A stretch of DNA of 64,000 nt from Branchiostoma floridae (Eukaryota > Chordata > Leptocardii > Amphioxiformes > Branchiostomatidae), in assembly GCF_000003815.2 (NCBI RefSeq), contig NC_049987.1, positions 5,137,771 through 5,201,770 on the forward strand, read 5' to 3'. Positions within the stretch are counted from its first letter, which is position 1; each line of letters begins with the position of its first letter. The notes below the pieces were generated by a model. That model was not told where the DNA came from. It saw only the letters and a list, made by a program, of their open reading frames with translations, and made no database searches. The position numbers and the translations under genes were made by a program. Shown here in pieces: positions 1 through 11,789 of the stretch.

Positions 1-1448
1 CTGTTCCACTGATTTTTTTCAGGTCTGTTTTTTTCGGATCGGTTTGCACCCGTACGATGTACTAGTCCCTACACTTAATTGTTGGTATACCATACTATGT
101 GTTGTTAGTCCTATGTTCAACCTTCCTGACCACTTAGATGTCATACTAAAGGCACCTTTTTTTTTGTTGGCCAAACTTTTTTTTTTATTCGCTCGCTCGC
201 ATAAGTTTTGGAGTTCCCAGAGGATGTCATCCATATAATCAAATCAACATGGCCTTATTCAATAATGATGATTCTGCTGTCTTGTAGTTGCTGCCATACA
301 TTCTACCTTATACGATTGACAAGCAATAAACTTCATTCATTCATCTTACCTAAATGGAACCCAGGCTATGAGGGGTAGTCAGAAAGTAATGCCAGTAATA
401 TCAAAGTCCAAGAAAAGACTGCAGGCTCTGAGCTCTCAGAGCTGTTTATGAGGGTGATATTTTGTCTTTTATTTCTAAGCCTGAAACCTGCCTACAGTTA
501 ACATTAAATCATGTAAAAATGAACATTTTAAAAGAATGATCTGACTACAGTAATCAGCTAAACTGCTGCAGCTCAAAATTTATTTCCAGAGAGCTCAAAG
601 ACTACCTTTTCTTTACCATCTTTGCTATAACCTGTACTGCTTGTAACTCGGTACCGTTTTCCAATAAGTTGATTTTAATCTATTATGTATGTTATGCACA
701 TGTTAACTGGAATCTACAAGTCGTTGTTCGTATGCAGCTATTGTTATTATGTGTTTTGTGTGACTATGGTAAGACTGACGTGTGTAATAAGGTCAAAATT
801 CGGGTGAATGTGTGTTTGCCTTGAATGTGAGAACCTTAATAAATAAAACATTGACATTGACACCAAACCCAACCCGGTTTGAGAAACAGGTGCAGTTCAT
901 CTGGATGCCGCTAGAGACCCGACAACTGAGGATAAAACAAAAAGTGAAAAAAAAAGCATTCAAAAAGTGAATAGACAAATTTACGAATAGACAGTTTTCC
1001 GTACCAGTACTAGTTGCATCCTAGCTAGGATAAAACCGAGAACTGTGGGTAATGCATGGAGTAGCCAAATCGTTACCATGACAACCCTACAGAGTACGCA
1101 TGCGCCGCATCTGAGTTGTCATGGTAACGGCTAACTTGCCCATAATTCAGTTATATGGAATGTGATCTTTGTAATCAAAAGCAGAAAAGGTAGCTAGTGG
1201 GCCGAAATTTTAAGTTTTAAGTTTTTAAAAATCACTTCTTTTCTTGGATATCCCTCCCCAATTATGGAGGGAGCTTGGGGGAGTTATATTGTTGACAGAC
1301 AGACACACAGACATACAAACAACGCATAATTAAATCTCCTTGCAATATTTAGGAAATGAAAACCTTTATTGTAGATTTTTGCCTAACCGAGCTATAGGTA
1401 AAGGCCACGACAAAGACAAAACATAACGTTGCAACTTGCATGTAAAAG
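1..1448. other. intergenic, no gene recognised
   Basis: No coding exon recognised. Around 180-240 the sequence ends in AGAGGATGTCATCCAT, matching the right end of the inverted-repeat elements at 2328-2866 and 41049-41381, so this is probably a decayed copy. T-rich runs and short AT-rich spacers fill the rest. The short open frames here show no domain or conserved motif. Confidence 0.5.
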
Positions 1449-1791
1449 CAGGGTTCGAAATTTATTTTGGGGATTAGGTGCACTGGTGCACCCAGCTTAA
1501 AAAATTGGGCGCACCGAAATTTTTTTGGGTGCACCACTTAAATTTAAGTAGAATGTCAAAAAAAAACCAATGACAAAACTTAATTACAAGCTATCAAATT
1601 CTTAAACAAGTAACATGACGGACATTTTTATTATCTTTCTAACACTTAGATGTCAAGAATATGATGTATACTAGTATACTTGATATCTTTCCATGCATAA
1701 ACCTAAGAAAACATTTGGGTGCACCCTGTGGGTGCACAGCTCCAATATTGGGTGCACCTGGGTACACATGCACCCAGTATTTCGAGCCCTG
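1449..1791. mobile_element. short inverted-repeat transposon with AAAAG flanks
   Basis: The left end CAGGGTTCGAAAT is matched in reverse complement at the right end, ATTTCGAGCCCTG. AAAAG directly abuts both ends (1444-1448 and 1792-1796). The interior repeats the motif GGGTGCACC. A 78-bp relative at 37727-37804 has the same ends and the same AAAAG flanks, and its empty site is visible in the duplicate locus. The CAGGG ends recall hAT elements, but the flanking repeat here is 5 bp rather than 8, so the superfamily is uncertain. There is no transposase, so it is non-autonomous. Confidence 0.65.
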
Positions 1792-2327
1792 AAAAGTAAC
1801 GGTAAAAATGGAACAGCGTTAACAAGGATCGTATGGGGTTTAGCTATGGTCGGTTTATCATAACGCATTCAGTTCAGTCAGTTCAGTTCATCCTCATGAA
1901 AAAAACGCAAGAGGAATGTAAATGTTCTACTAATATGTCTACGGCGAGGGAATCTACTTCATAATTCATAATGCTATAGAACGCTCTTGGCACGATGAAG
2001 CGTTGTCTCAGATCATTCCGATGAATCTTTATGGTTTTTAATAGTACAAGCAACGTCATTTCAAACTGACAGAAAAACCCGAGTTCCGGATCCCTTATTC
2101 AATTTGTTTAAGACGTTCAGATAAGATAAAGAAAGTAAGATAAAGAAAATGTTAAGTCGATTGTTAAGACCATTTCTATCCATCGTATGTTGTATCTACG
2201 TACTTACTCTAACAGATTGCATCACAATAGTCAGGGAATGAAAATACAACATCATTGGATCATATGAACTCAGAGACAAGCTGCCAGTGTGTTAACAGAT
2301 CTTCACAATTTAGCTAGGGTGTATTTA

Positions 2328-2866
2328 GGCCACAGCAAGTACATTTTATGGATGACATCAGCGCGCGCATTAATTTTCGCCTGATTTCAGAAAAAAAACA
2401 AGATTTTTTTTCTTCTGCAGGGATGGTCAACATGACGATGAAGTACCAAAATGAGCAAATATGTTGTATTGTAGCCTAATAATTGTACTCGTAGAAGTGA
2501 CACTTTCGAGGTACCCAGGGCTGTAGTTGTAGAAATGAAACTTATTGGATAGTTGTAAAAATGACACCAATATGGAAGCCATGAGTGTGGTTACCAACTT
2601 TGTTGGTGATGCTAGACTACCACACTAGTGTTACTTTTACCACACCAGTACATGTCTTGAATACAGGAATGAATGCCTTGTTGGCTCTGATACCATGTTT
2701 TGTCCCTTTAATTCTTGTTATAACATTCAGCACAACTTTATGGTGTCTATTTTTGGAAGTGTAGCTATCTTGCTTTTTTTTCACCCATCTTGTTTTTTTT
2801 TCGCCCTATCGCACTATTTTTGCAGTCTGCAGAGGATGTCATCCATAAAAATTGCTTGCTGTGGTC
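2328..2866. mobile_element. non-autonomous TIR transposon (CACAGCAAG family)
   Basis: Terminal inverted repeats of about 30 bp: left begins GGCCACAGCAAGTACATTTT, and the right end is its reverse complement with a few mismatches. TA lies on both sides. A second copy at 41049-41381 is flanked by TA/TTA and has an empty site at the duplicate locus, which confirms mobility. It has no coding capacity. The 15-mer CTAGGGTGTATTTAG also occurs at both boundaries (2314-2328 and 2866-2880), longer than the TA duplication predicts. Confidence 0.7.
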
Positions 2867-2880
2867 TAGGGTGTATTTAG

Positions 2881-3259
2881 TGGTACCACCAAAAATGTGG
2901 AAACCACGGTGTGAATTGCATTTGCGTGGTTTGCCGGGAATATGAAATTGTTTTCAAAAAGATCTTTATATATTTTGCCTTGACACAGAAATTCTTCTAT
3001 GTGTACCTTTCATAAAACATTGTTACCCACCCCTTGTTGCAACAGGCAGTTCCAACGTATGTTGACGTGTGACGTAATAGCCAAGGTAAGGGACCATCCG
3101 TTTATGAACTATAATGGGGTGTTGAGTTATGTAATCTCCTGGGTACGAACAGGGACTACTCTCTAAGCAGTTTGTAGGGAATGTTTTACTTTTAGGCGTT
3201 TTGTCTTTTTCCCGCTTTTATTTTCATGGCCGCTGGCCGTCAAAAAACAGCCAAAGCCA
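2881..3259. other. intergenic, nothing recognised
   Basis: Between the transposon and the satellite. No exon, RNA gene or repeat recognised. Confidence 0.4.
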
Positions 3260-6200
3260 AACCTCTGCTTGAAAAGTAAACAGAGAAGGATTGATATCCA
3301 AGCAGATGTTGGGGCCCGTGTTTTCTCTCGTGATTTTGCGGCATTGTGTAAGTCTTTTCTATGGTCATCATGTTCATTCTTTGCTTCCTCTACATCTGCT
3401 TGGAGATTTGAAAAAAGGAAAATAACATTCAGGTCAACCTTGTTGATCTAGAACTTTTCAATGGGCAGCGTTATCGTCCTTGGCTCCTCAACATCTGCTT
3501 AGAGGTTTTAAATGAAGGGAGATATAATTGAGGTCAACCTTGTTAATATATATGTATAGAGAGAGCTGCGCCGCGTAGAATCATAAACCCACCCGTCAAC
3601 AGCTATAGTCAGCGTTTTCATATCTTTGCCTCCTTAATATCTGCTTGGAGGTTTTAAAAGACGGAAAATAGAATTGAGGTCAACCTTGTTGATTTAGGAC
3701 AAAGTCAGTGACCAGCACAGGTCTCAGTTGGAAGTTAACACCAAACAGGAAGGAGGGCAATTAGCGCCTACACTGCAAGCACAGTTTGAATGGGAAACAA
3801 TTGGATGTTAACAGCCTTTGTTCTAGCCGACTGGGGGCAGATCCCCGGTAGCAAAACACACTCCTAAGCCGGCCTCACTCCTCTGGCAGCTTTTGATACT
3901 GTCTTATGCTACCGTAGGATCTGCTTGGAGATTAGTTGATTTAGAGCTGCGTACAATCATTAACCCACCTGTTAATAGCTATAGTCAGCGTTTTCATATC
4001 TTTGCTTCCTCAACATCTGCTTGGAGACGGAAAAAAAGAAAATAACATTGAGGTCAACCTTGTTGATTTAGAGCTGCGTACAATCATTAACCCGCCTGTT
4101 AATAGTTATAGTCAGCGTTTTCGCATCTTTGCCTCCTCAACATTTGCTTGGAGGTTTCCAAAGACGGAAAATAGAATTGAGGTCAACCTTGTTGATTTAG
4201 AGCTGCGTACAATCGTTAACCCACCTGTTAATAGCTATAGTCAGCGTTTTCGCATCTTTGCCTCCTCAACATTTGCTTTGAGGTTTTAAAAGACGGAAAA
4301 TAGAATTGAGGTCAACCTTGTTGACTTAGAGCTGCGTACAATCGTTAACCCACCTGTTAACAGCTATAGTCAGCGTTTTCATATCTTTGCCTTCTTAATA
4401 TCTGCTTGGAGGCTTTAAAAGACGGAAAATAGAATTGAGGTCAACCTTGATGAATTAGAGCTGCGTACAATCGTTAACCCGCCTGTTAACTGCTATAGTC
4501 AGCGTTTTCGCATCTTTGCCTCCTCAACATCTGCTTGGAGGTTTTAAAAGACGGAAAATAGAATTGAGGTCAACCTTGTTGATTTAGAGCTGCGTACAAT
4601 CATTAACACGCCTGTTAACTGCTATAGTCAGCGTTTTCATATCTTTGCCTCCTCAATATCTGCTTGGAGACGGAAAAAAAGGAAATAACATTGAGGTCAA
4701 CCTTGTTGATTTAGAGCTGCGTACAATCGTTAATCTGCCTGTTAACAGCTATAGTCAGCGTTTTCGCATCTTTGCCTCCTCGACATCTGCTTGGAGGTTT
4801 CCAAAGAAGGGAAATAGAATTAAGGTCAACCTTGTTGATTTAGAGCTGCGTGCAATCGTTAACCCACCTGTTAATAGCAATAGTCAGCGTTTTCATATTT
4901 TTGCCTCTTTAATATCTGCTTGGAGGCTTTAAAAGACGGAAAATAGAATTGAGGTCAACCTTGATGATTTAGAGCTGCGTACAATCGTTAACCCGCCTGT
5001 TAACAGCTATAGTCAGCGCTTTCGTGCCTTTGCTTCCTCTATATCTGCTTGGAGACGGAAAAAAAAGAAACATTGAGGTCAACCTTGTTGATTTAGAGCT
5101 GCGTACAATCGTTAACCCGCCTGTTAACAGCTATAGTCAGCGCTTTCGTGCCTTTGCTTCCTCTATATCTGCTTGGAGACGGAAAAAAAAGAAACATTGA
5201 GGTCAACCTTGTTGATTTAGAGCTGCGTACAATCGTTAACCCGCCTGTTAACAGCTATAGTCAGCGCTTTCGTGCCTTTGCTTCCTCTATATCTGCTTGG
5301 AGACGGAAAAAAAAGAAACATTGAGGTCAACCTTGTTGATTTAGAGCTGCGTACAATCGTTAACCCACCTGTTAACAGCTATAGTCAGCGCTTTCATATC
5401 TTTGCCTCCTTAATATCTGCTTGGAGGTTTCCAAAGAAGGGAAATAGAATTGAGGTCAACCTTGTTGATTTAGAGCTGCGTACAATCGTTAACCCGCCTG
5501 TTAACAGCTATAGTCAGCGCTTTCATATCTTTGCCTCCTTAATATCTGCTTGGAGGTTTCCAAAGAAGGGAAATAGAATTGAGGTAAACCTTGTTGATTT
5601 AGAGCTGCGTACAATCATTAACCCGCCTGTTAATAGCTATAGTCAGCGTTTTCGCATCTTTGCCTCCTCAACATCTGCTTGCAGGTTTTAAAAGACGGAA
5701 AATAGAATTGAGGCCAATCTTGTTGATTAAGAGCTGCGTACAATCATTAACCCGCCTGTTAACAGCTATAGTCAGCGTTTTCATATCTTTGCCTCCTCAA
5801 CATCTGCTTGGAGGTTTTAAAAGACGGAAAATAGAATTGAGGCCAATCTTGTTGATTAAGAGCTGCGTACAATCATTAACCCGCCTGTTAACAGCTATAG
5901 TCAGCGTTTTCATATCTTTGCCTCCTCAACATCTGCTTGGAGGTTTTAAAAGACGGAAAATAGAATTGAGGCCAATCTTGTTGATTAAGAGCTGCGTACA
6001 ATCATTAACCCGCCTGTTAACAGCTATAGTCAGCGTTTTCATATCTTTGCCTCCATAATATCTGCTTGGAGGTTTCCAAAGAAGGGAAATAGAATTGAGG
6101 TCAACCTTGTTGAATTAGAGCTGCGTACAATCAATAACACGCCTGTTAACTGCTGTCAGCGTTTTCGCATCTTTGCCTCCTCAACATTTGCTTGGAGGTT

Positions 6201-6600
6201 TCCAAAGAAGGGAAATAGAATTGAAGTCAACCTTGTTGATTTAGAGCTGCGTACAATCGTTAACCCACCTGTTAACAGCTATAGTCAGTGTTTTCATATC
6301 TTTGCCTCCTTAATATCTGCTTGGAGGTTTTAAAAGACGGAAAATAGAATTGAGGTCAACCTTGTTGATTTAGAGCTGCGTACAATCATTAACCAGCCTG
6401 TTAACAGCTATAGTCAGCGTTTTCATATCTTTGCCTCCTTAATATCTGCTTGGAGGTTTTAAAAGACGGAAAATAGAATTGAGGTCAACCTTGTTGATTT
6501 AGAGCTGCGTACAATCGTTAACCCGCCTGTTCAGCTTTTTCATATTTGTGCCTCCTCAACATCTGCTTGGAGACGGAAAAATGAAACTAGCATTGATGTC
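3260..6600. repeat. ~129-bp satellite array, about 25 units
   Basis: Units contain, in order, GAGGTCAACCTTGTTGATTT, AGAGCTGCGTACAATC, a TTAACCC-CCTGTTAA palindrome, AGCTATAGTCAGCG and ATCTGCTTGGAGG. Spacing between AGTCAGCG copies is 124 bp around 5011-5383 and 129 bp around 5383-5641. Divergence rises towards both ends (3260-3950 and 6500-6600). Because 129 is a multiple of three, reading frames stay open across several units; these are not genes. The motif TCTGCTTGGAG also appears, inverted, in separate foldback elements of this window (41631, 63755), suggesting the satellite grew from a transposon end. Confidence 0.92.
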
Positions 6601-6661
6601 AATCTTGCGGATTTAGTGCATGACGCCACCTGTTACCAGCTCTAAGTACTACCCGGAAACT

Positions 6662-6774
6662 GCATATATAATGTTCCATACATAAATAACGCGCGTCGCT
6701 GACGCACAGCGGATTTATTCACGCATATATTACGTCTTGTTTTTTATTCCTTCACTGAAGCGCCGGCCGCAAAC
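6662..6774 (+). promoter_or_regulatory. putative promoter and leader of the SLC10-like gene
   Basis: A TATA-like CATATATAATG lies about 110 bp before the start codon, followed by CpG-bearing sequence (GCGCGTCGCTGACGC, GCGCCGGCCGC) unlike the AT-rich surroundings. The start context CAAACATGG is a good eukaryotic one. The transcription start itself cannot be seen. Confidence 0.4.
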
Positions 6775-7097
6775 ATGGAGTCCGACAGCCTACAGCCTGA
6801 CCAGACGGTTGATCTAGCCACACGGGTTATGTTTACAGTGACTAGCGCAGTCCTTATGCTTGCTCTGGGCTGTACGGTAGAGCTAGAAGAGTTCTTCGCC
6901 ATTTTCCATCGCCCCAGGTCGGTTTTTCTTTGCCTGGCGTCTCAGTACGTCGCCATGCCGCTGATATTGTGGGGTTTGGTGGCTGCTTTCTCGCTAGACG
7001 GAGGGCGAGCCCTGTCCATACTTCTCATGGCATGCTGCCCTACAGCCGGATTGGCCAACGTGGTGACATATTGGATCGATGGCGATAAAAACCTGAG
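6775..7097 (+). CDS. SLC10 family (sodium/bile acid symporter) first exon, partial gene
   Basis: Encodes the N-terminal ~107 residues of a SLC10-type sodium-coupled transporter (plasma-membrane uptake of bile acids or sulfated steroids in characterised members). Visible: a polar N-terminus, a first membrane segment (MFTVTSAVLMLALGCTVEL), the family-typical GCTVELEEF then HRPRSV, a second hydrophobic stretch around QYVAMPLILWGLV, and a third (ALSILLMACCPTAGLANV) ending in YWIDGDKNLR, equivalent to the family's TYALDGDMNLS. The usual CSPGGNLSN is here CCPTAGLANV, so the substrate or ion-binding region differs from NTCP/ASBT. The start has a good context. The exon ends AACCTGAG/GTAATG in phase 2. 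I found no further exons, so the rest is far downstream, lost in the gap, or absent. Confidence 0.75.
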
Positions 7098-8511
7098 GTA
7101 ATGTACATTTAACGAGCCAATATACATCGATTGCGGATGCATGTATTCGCACTGTACAGACAGGGAGTATTTGTTATGCGATAGGTGTCAGGTAAGATGT
7201 TGCAAAAAAAGGATTGCATCCTCTTAGAAGCGAACATGTGTTGCGTACTAAGTGTTGTCTGCAAGTCTGCCATTTTTAAAGAAAAACCTATATAAACGTT
7301 ACAAGTAAGAGACGAAAACAGTATCTATTTTGCAATGAAGACCAACACGCAGATACAGTGTTCAGTTCACACCCTGTGGCGCAATAGATTTCACCTGACA
7401 CGAAAATGATTTTGAATGATGATAACTGGATTCATATTTCAAATTCATGAGGATATTTTTTCCATCTTGAGATCGAACAAGGGCGCTCCCTTCTTGAAAT
7501 TTGTTGACATCTTTAAATGGTAGAATCTTGGTAAATGTAGTGTCAGTTTGTCTTTTTTTTATCTTTGGTTGTGAGAGAAGAATTTTCATCAGCGTATTTC
7601 TCGACCATATGGAACTCTGTATTCTTCTAGCATATGTGTAACATAAGCTCATATGTCGCGTTCTCTCTTTCGCAGTTTATTTTGTACATTCAATTGCCTT
7701 TCTACTTGTTGACATTATGAAATCTGTGTATTATCTGGTAGTAGCCATTATTTTTCAATAAAGGTGCAAACATCTGAATATGTTTTATCTGTAAACATGA
7801 ATGTTACCGAGAAAGACGTCAGGGCGCTGACGTAGGAGGTCACCCGGCGTTCATTATGAATTCCCCGTCCATACGTACCCGCTATTATCGCTGGTAATTC
7901 GGGTTAATTCATGTTGGGAAGAGCGGGGGCGGAAATGGACGTCAATTCGTAGCCTCATTCAGCAGACTTCTATGGGTGGTGACGTTTATTTCTTTGGGGA
8001 GGGGGCGTGTTCGCGATTTTCCAACATATGGGCTAGATTTTTATGCCGGGAAAATTAATTCTGTGTCCCTGTAAGCGATTCTTAATCGACTTTCATCAAT
8101 ATACCAATTGATACAAAACCATAATTAGGCGCAGAAATGATTTTCCCTGTTGAAAATCACGAATAAGCGCTCTCAAAAAAATAAACGCCCGCGTCTTAGA
8201 AGGCTGCGAAAGAGGCTAGAAATAGACGCCAAACCACTGGCAATATCGGCGAAGCGTTCATGTAAGCCATCACGAAATCGCCGGCAAATGCAGCCAGGGG
8301 TGCGGGCAAATGCAGCCAGGGGTGCGGGAAAACTTCGGGCCCTATGACCGAACGCGCTATCCTCGTCATAGCCATAATATCACGAAATTGATGGCAAATA
8401 GCGCGTAAAAACTTGGCAGTCTTCGTGTAAGGCAGTCATGAAATCGCCGGGAGACGCGGACAGGAGCGCGGCGTATCAAGTGACCCACGCCTGCATGACG
8501 TAGTAAGGTGT
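7098..8511. other. region downstream of the SLC10 exon, no gene recognised
   Basis: Presumed intron 1 of the SLC10-like gene or intergenic sequence. I looked for the following SLC10 exon and did not find it. From about 7800 the sequence becomes more GC-rich. A 17-bp unit, GCAGCCAGGGGTGCGGG, is tandemly doubled at 8290-8330. Confidence 0.45.
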
Positions 8512-9398
8512 GATTCTGCCGTAAAACAGGATTGAGACGGGCTAGGGCAAACGCATCACTCCTCTACGGGGCGTGATAGCTAGTGGTCCGCTGTGGTAAG
8601 GTGTGGTTGTTCGGTAAAACAAGACCGAGACGGGCTACGGCAAAAGCAACACTCCTGTACGGGGCGTGGTAGCTAGTGGTCCGATGTGGTAAGGTGTGGT
8701 TATGTGGTAAAACAGGATCGAGACGGGCTACGGCATACGCAACACTCCTCTACGGGGCGTGGTAGCTAGTGGTCCGCTGTGGTAAGGTGTGGTTGTTCGG
8801 TAAAACAAGACCGAGACGGGCTACGGCAAACGCAACACTCCTGTGCGGGGCGTGGGGGCTAGTGGTCCGCGGTGGTAAGGTGTGGTTCTGCTGTAAAACA
8901 GTACTGAGACGGGCTACGGCAAACGCAACACTTCTGTACGGGGCGTGGTTGCTAGTGGTCCGCTGTAGTAAGGTGTGGTTATGTGGTAAAACAGGACTGA
9001 GACGGGCTACGGCATACGCAACACTCCTCTACGGGGCGTGGTAGCTAGTGGTCCGCTGTGGTAAGGTGTGGTTGTTCGGTAAAACAAGACCGAGACGGGC
9101 TACGGCAAACGCAACACTCCTGTGCGGGGCGTGGGGGCTAGTGGTCCGCGGTAATAAGGTGTGGTTGTTCGGTAAAACAGGACCGAGACGGGCTACGGCA
9201 AACGCAACACTCCTGTGCGGGGCGTGGGGGCTAGTGGTCCGCGGTGGTAAGGTGTGGTTATGCGGTAAAACAGGACTGAGACGGGCTACGGCAAACGCAA
9301 CACTTCTGTACGGGGCGTGGTTGCTAGTGGTCCGCTGTGGTAAGGTGTGGCTATGCGGTAAAACAGGCTAAAACAGGATCGAGACGGGCTACGGCAAA
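8512..9398. repeat. 93-bp minisatellite, about 9-10 units, cut by the assembly gap
   Basis: Units carry GGTCCGCTGTGGTAAGGTG, GGTAAAACAGGAC, GAGACGGGCTACGGCAAACG and CAACACTCCTGTACGGGGCG. From about 8770 onward the period is exactly 93 bp (31 codons), so open frames run through several units without being genes. The array runs into the N block at 9399, so its true length is unknown. Confidence 0.93.
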
Positions 9399-9498
9399 NN
9401 NNNNNNNNNNNNNNNNNNNNNNNNNNNNNNNNNNNNNNNNNNNNNNNNNNNNNNNNNNNNNNNNNNNNNNNNNNNNNNNNNNNNNNNNNNNNNNNNNN
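9399..9498. other. assembly gap (100 N)
   Basis: Exactly 100 N, a conventional placeholder rather than a measured distance. It separates the 93-bp minisatellite from an AT dinucleotide run, so a repeat-induced assembly break is likely. Confidence 0.99.

Positions 9499-9536
<38 letters not shown>
9499..9536. repeat. (AT)n microsatellite
   Basis: About 19 uninterrupted AT units abutting the assembly gap. Confidence 0.97.
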
Positions 9537-9542
<6 letters not shown>

Positions 9543-9782
9543 CCCGAAGATAATTTCATCTTGTTGGGAGCCTGCGTATAGGATATAGGAGAATTCTTTT
9601 ACACACTTAACCGGTTTGTACTATCACCTACGTACATCGGTTGTATATAGCCACGAGAATTATAAGCATATCTAAAGTTAAAAGCTCTGAGTAAGTTGTC
9701 TGAAAGACATCGAACCGTAAGCAAAGTGAGTGACAAACTGGTTGTTTAAATGAATTCTTCTATATCCTATAAGGAATATTGC

Positions 9783-10195
9783 ATGAACGAAGACCTTTAT
9801 AGTACATTCATACCCACTGGGTTCAGTACAGGTCACAACAAATGATACAACATGATATAATGATACAATGAATCTACACTACTCAAGAATCGTATTCTAC
9901 TGCGTACATTCGGCTTCTTCTCGTTTCTTTGTGATATCGAAAATGTAAGAACAGATATGCTTTATAAGTAAAGGTTTGTCTAGATTCATAAGGAATACAA
10001 ATTTGTCTATATTACTTAGTTGTATGAAGTGGGGGAACATGGATTCTATTAGTCTGTAGAGTTCAGCTCTCTCTTTCTTGTACAAACTACATTCTACTAC
10101 AAAATGATGTTCGTCTTCTAACTTATCTAGATTGCAGTATCTACATATTGTTACCTTCGTTTTATGGGTCGTATAAATTTTGTCTGTCCGTAAAT
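9783..10195 (-). mobile_element. 3' end of a non-LTR retrotransposon (LINE), minus strand
   Basis: On the minus strand this encodes the end of a reverse-transcriptase polyprotein: a short C-terminal stretch with [13 protein letters not shown], then [10 protein letters not shown]-like sequence, and a 3' UTR ending ACAATAAAGGTC. It nearly duplicates the + strand copy at 21430-21855, whose C-x2-C...H-x4-C knuckle is intact. It is 5'-truncated, as is usual for LINEs. Confidence 0.8.
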
Positions 10196-10199
10196 TTAT

Positions 10200-10704
10200 A
10201 ACTAACTATCATACCACGAGATGCAGTGAACGGATCCCGATAATATCTAGTAGATGGCTAGAGGTCAGTAAAACGAAGGTCAAGTTCGATAATGACCCCC
10301 CTGGCTGCTAATACGGTACTGCAGAGGAACGTACAATTTTGATATCTCGTGCTCTGACCATGCTGTTGACATTTTTGAGTGGTACCAACTATTTGAAAAT
10401 CCACCGATGACCAATTGTACGTAAGGCAACTGGACCGAACTGAAGAAGTGAGTTGCTATGGATACATCACTGACCAGTTTGGTCACTCCGAGTGGGCTGT
10501 GATGACCAGTTGTCCTCACCTACTCTGCACCCTTTTTACATCTGATGGCAGCTCCGTTTTCTGAATTGCTTACTTACCTGCAGCAACGTTTGTGGCTAGC
10601 AACAAACCTTTGTTTTCTGAGAGACAAAACCACACGGAAACAGGGTGGAGTGGGGACGTCATGTTGTCAGTCAGTGAGTCGTGTCATTTACTCCGGTGTT
10701 CTTC
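10200..10704. other. nothing recognised
   Basis: No exon, RNA gene or clear repeat. Short open frames lack any recognisable domain. Confidence 0.35.
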
Positions 10705-10880
10705 ATTTAGGGATGCCCCTGTGGCTCAACTGGTAGCAGTCTCACACTCACAGTTCCAGTTAGTTAGTATCTGGGAGATACAATGCTACAAAGGCTATCT
10801 CGGATTGGGCTGCACCCGTCTTTCGGAAGGGGCGCAAAATGGGTGTCCCGTAGCGTGTCCATGATCACTGAGGTGCATAG
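10705..10880 (+). mobile_element. tRNA-derived SINE
   Basis: CCTGTGGCTCAACTGGTAGC resembles a tRNA box A, and a box-B-like segment follows in CTGGGAGATACAATG. The downstream body GTCTTTCGGAAGGGGCG is shared with the SINE-like sequence at 13270-13440 and, inverted, with 22540-22730. No full cloverleaf with paired acceptor ends is present. Confidence 0.6.
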
Positions 10881-11789
10881 AGCACGTTTAAAGCGGGGAG
10901 GGCCAGCTAAGATTTGTAAATATATACCCTGCTACCAACACAGCAACGAAACTTGCTGTCCTATGTGTCACTAGGCACTTCAGGGTGAACAACAACAACA
11001 AGAACACAGTCTTTTGCAATCAACGGCTTGTTCTTGTTTCTGGTAAACACTGAATCCGCGCGACAACATGTAACATGTTGACATTTTAATCCTGTCAGAG
11101 CCATCACTGTTGCATCTGGTCCAGGCCAAACTCTACAAACATCTGGTAGAAAATGACAACGATAATACAATGTAATATACAAATTAAAAGCTAGACGAAG
11201 TGAGACCGGGTGTGACAGGCAGCCTACTGTATACATGAAATATTATTTTGCAGATTTCTTCACATCTATACACCTTCATTCATGGACAGTCAGGATTTTT
11301 TTCCTGTAGGCAAAATGAATAGGACAAGCACCGGTCTAAGCCGCAGACCGGTTTGAGGCGTCTTTGTCAGGCTTTCTTCATGTCCGTTTGGTCGAAAAAA
11401 TGTTTAGAAACACGTCAACGAACAGCCGGATGCGAGCCTCTGCTCGAAGCGTACCCAGAGGTCACAGCAGACACTCAGAGAGCACGGCTAATAAGGGGAA
11501 GCAGCCCATTGTTCGTAAGTTGGTTCCCCATTGTCGTGTTAGAAAGCGCAATTTTTCACCTCATTGCATCTTCTTGTCTAGCCCTTAGATAAACGAACTG
11601 AAGCTTGAAAGATTCTAAAGCCAGGCAGGGTCCTTCACAGCGGGACCACTGGGGAAAACGTCAGTGGAAAAGAATTCCGTAAATGACATTTACTAATCGC
11701 ATCACACAGCTTGATGGACATGTTGTTAGACTGAAATCCTCAACACTACCCCGTAATGACGCGACAACGCTCGTCTTGGGGCAGACAGG
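10881..11789. other. no gene recognised
   Basis: The frames at 11353-11592 are open for 74-79 codons but show no motif or compositional support. Confidence 0.35.

Noticed and set aside
4002-6058. Long open frames of 95-139 codons repeating EVNLVDLELRTIVNPPVNSY
   Set aside because: They are the 129-bp satellite read in frame (129 is divisible by three). No start context, splice sites or domain.
8769-9371. Open frames repeating TRPRRATANATLL
   Set aside because: 93-bp minisatellite read in frame; divisible by three, so stops are avoided by periodicity.
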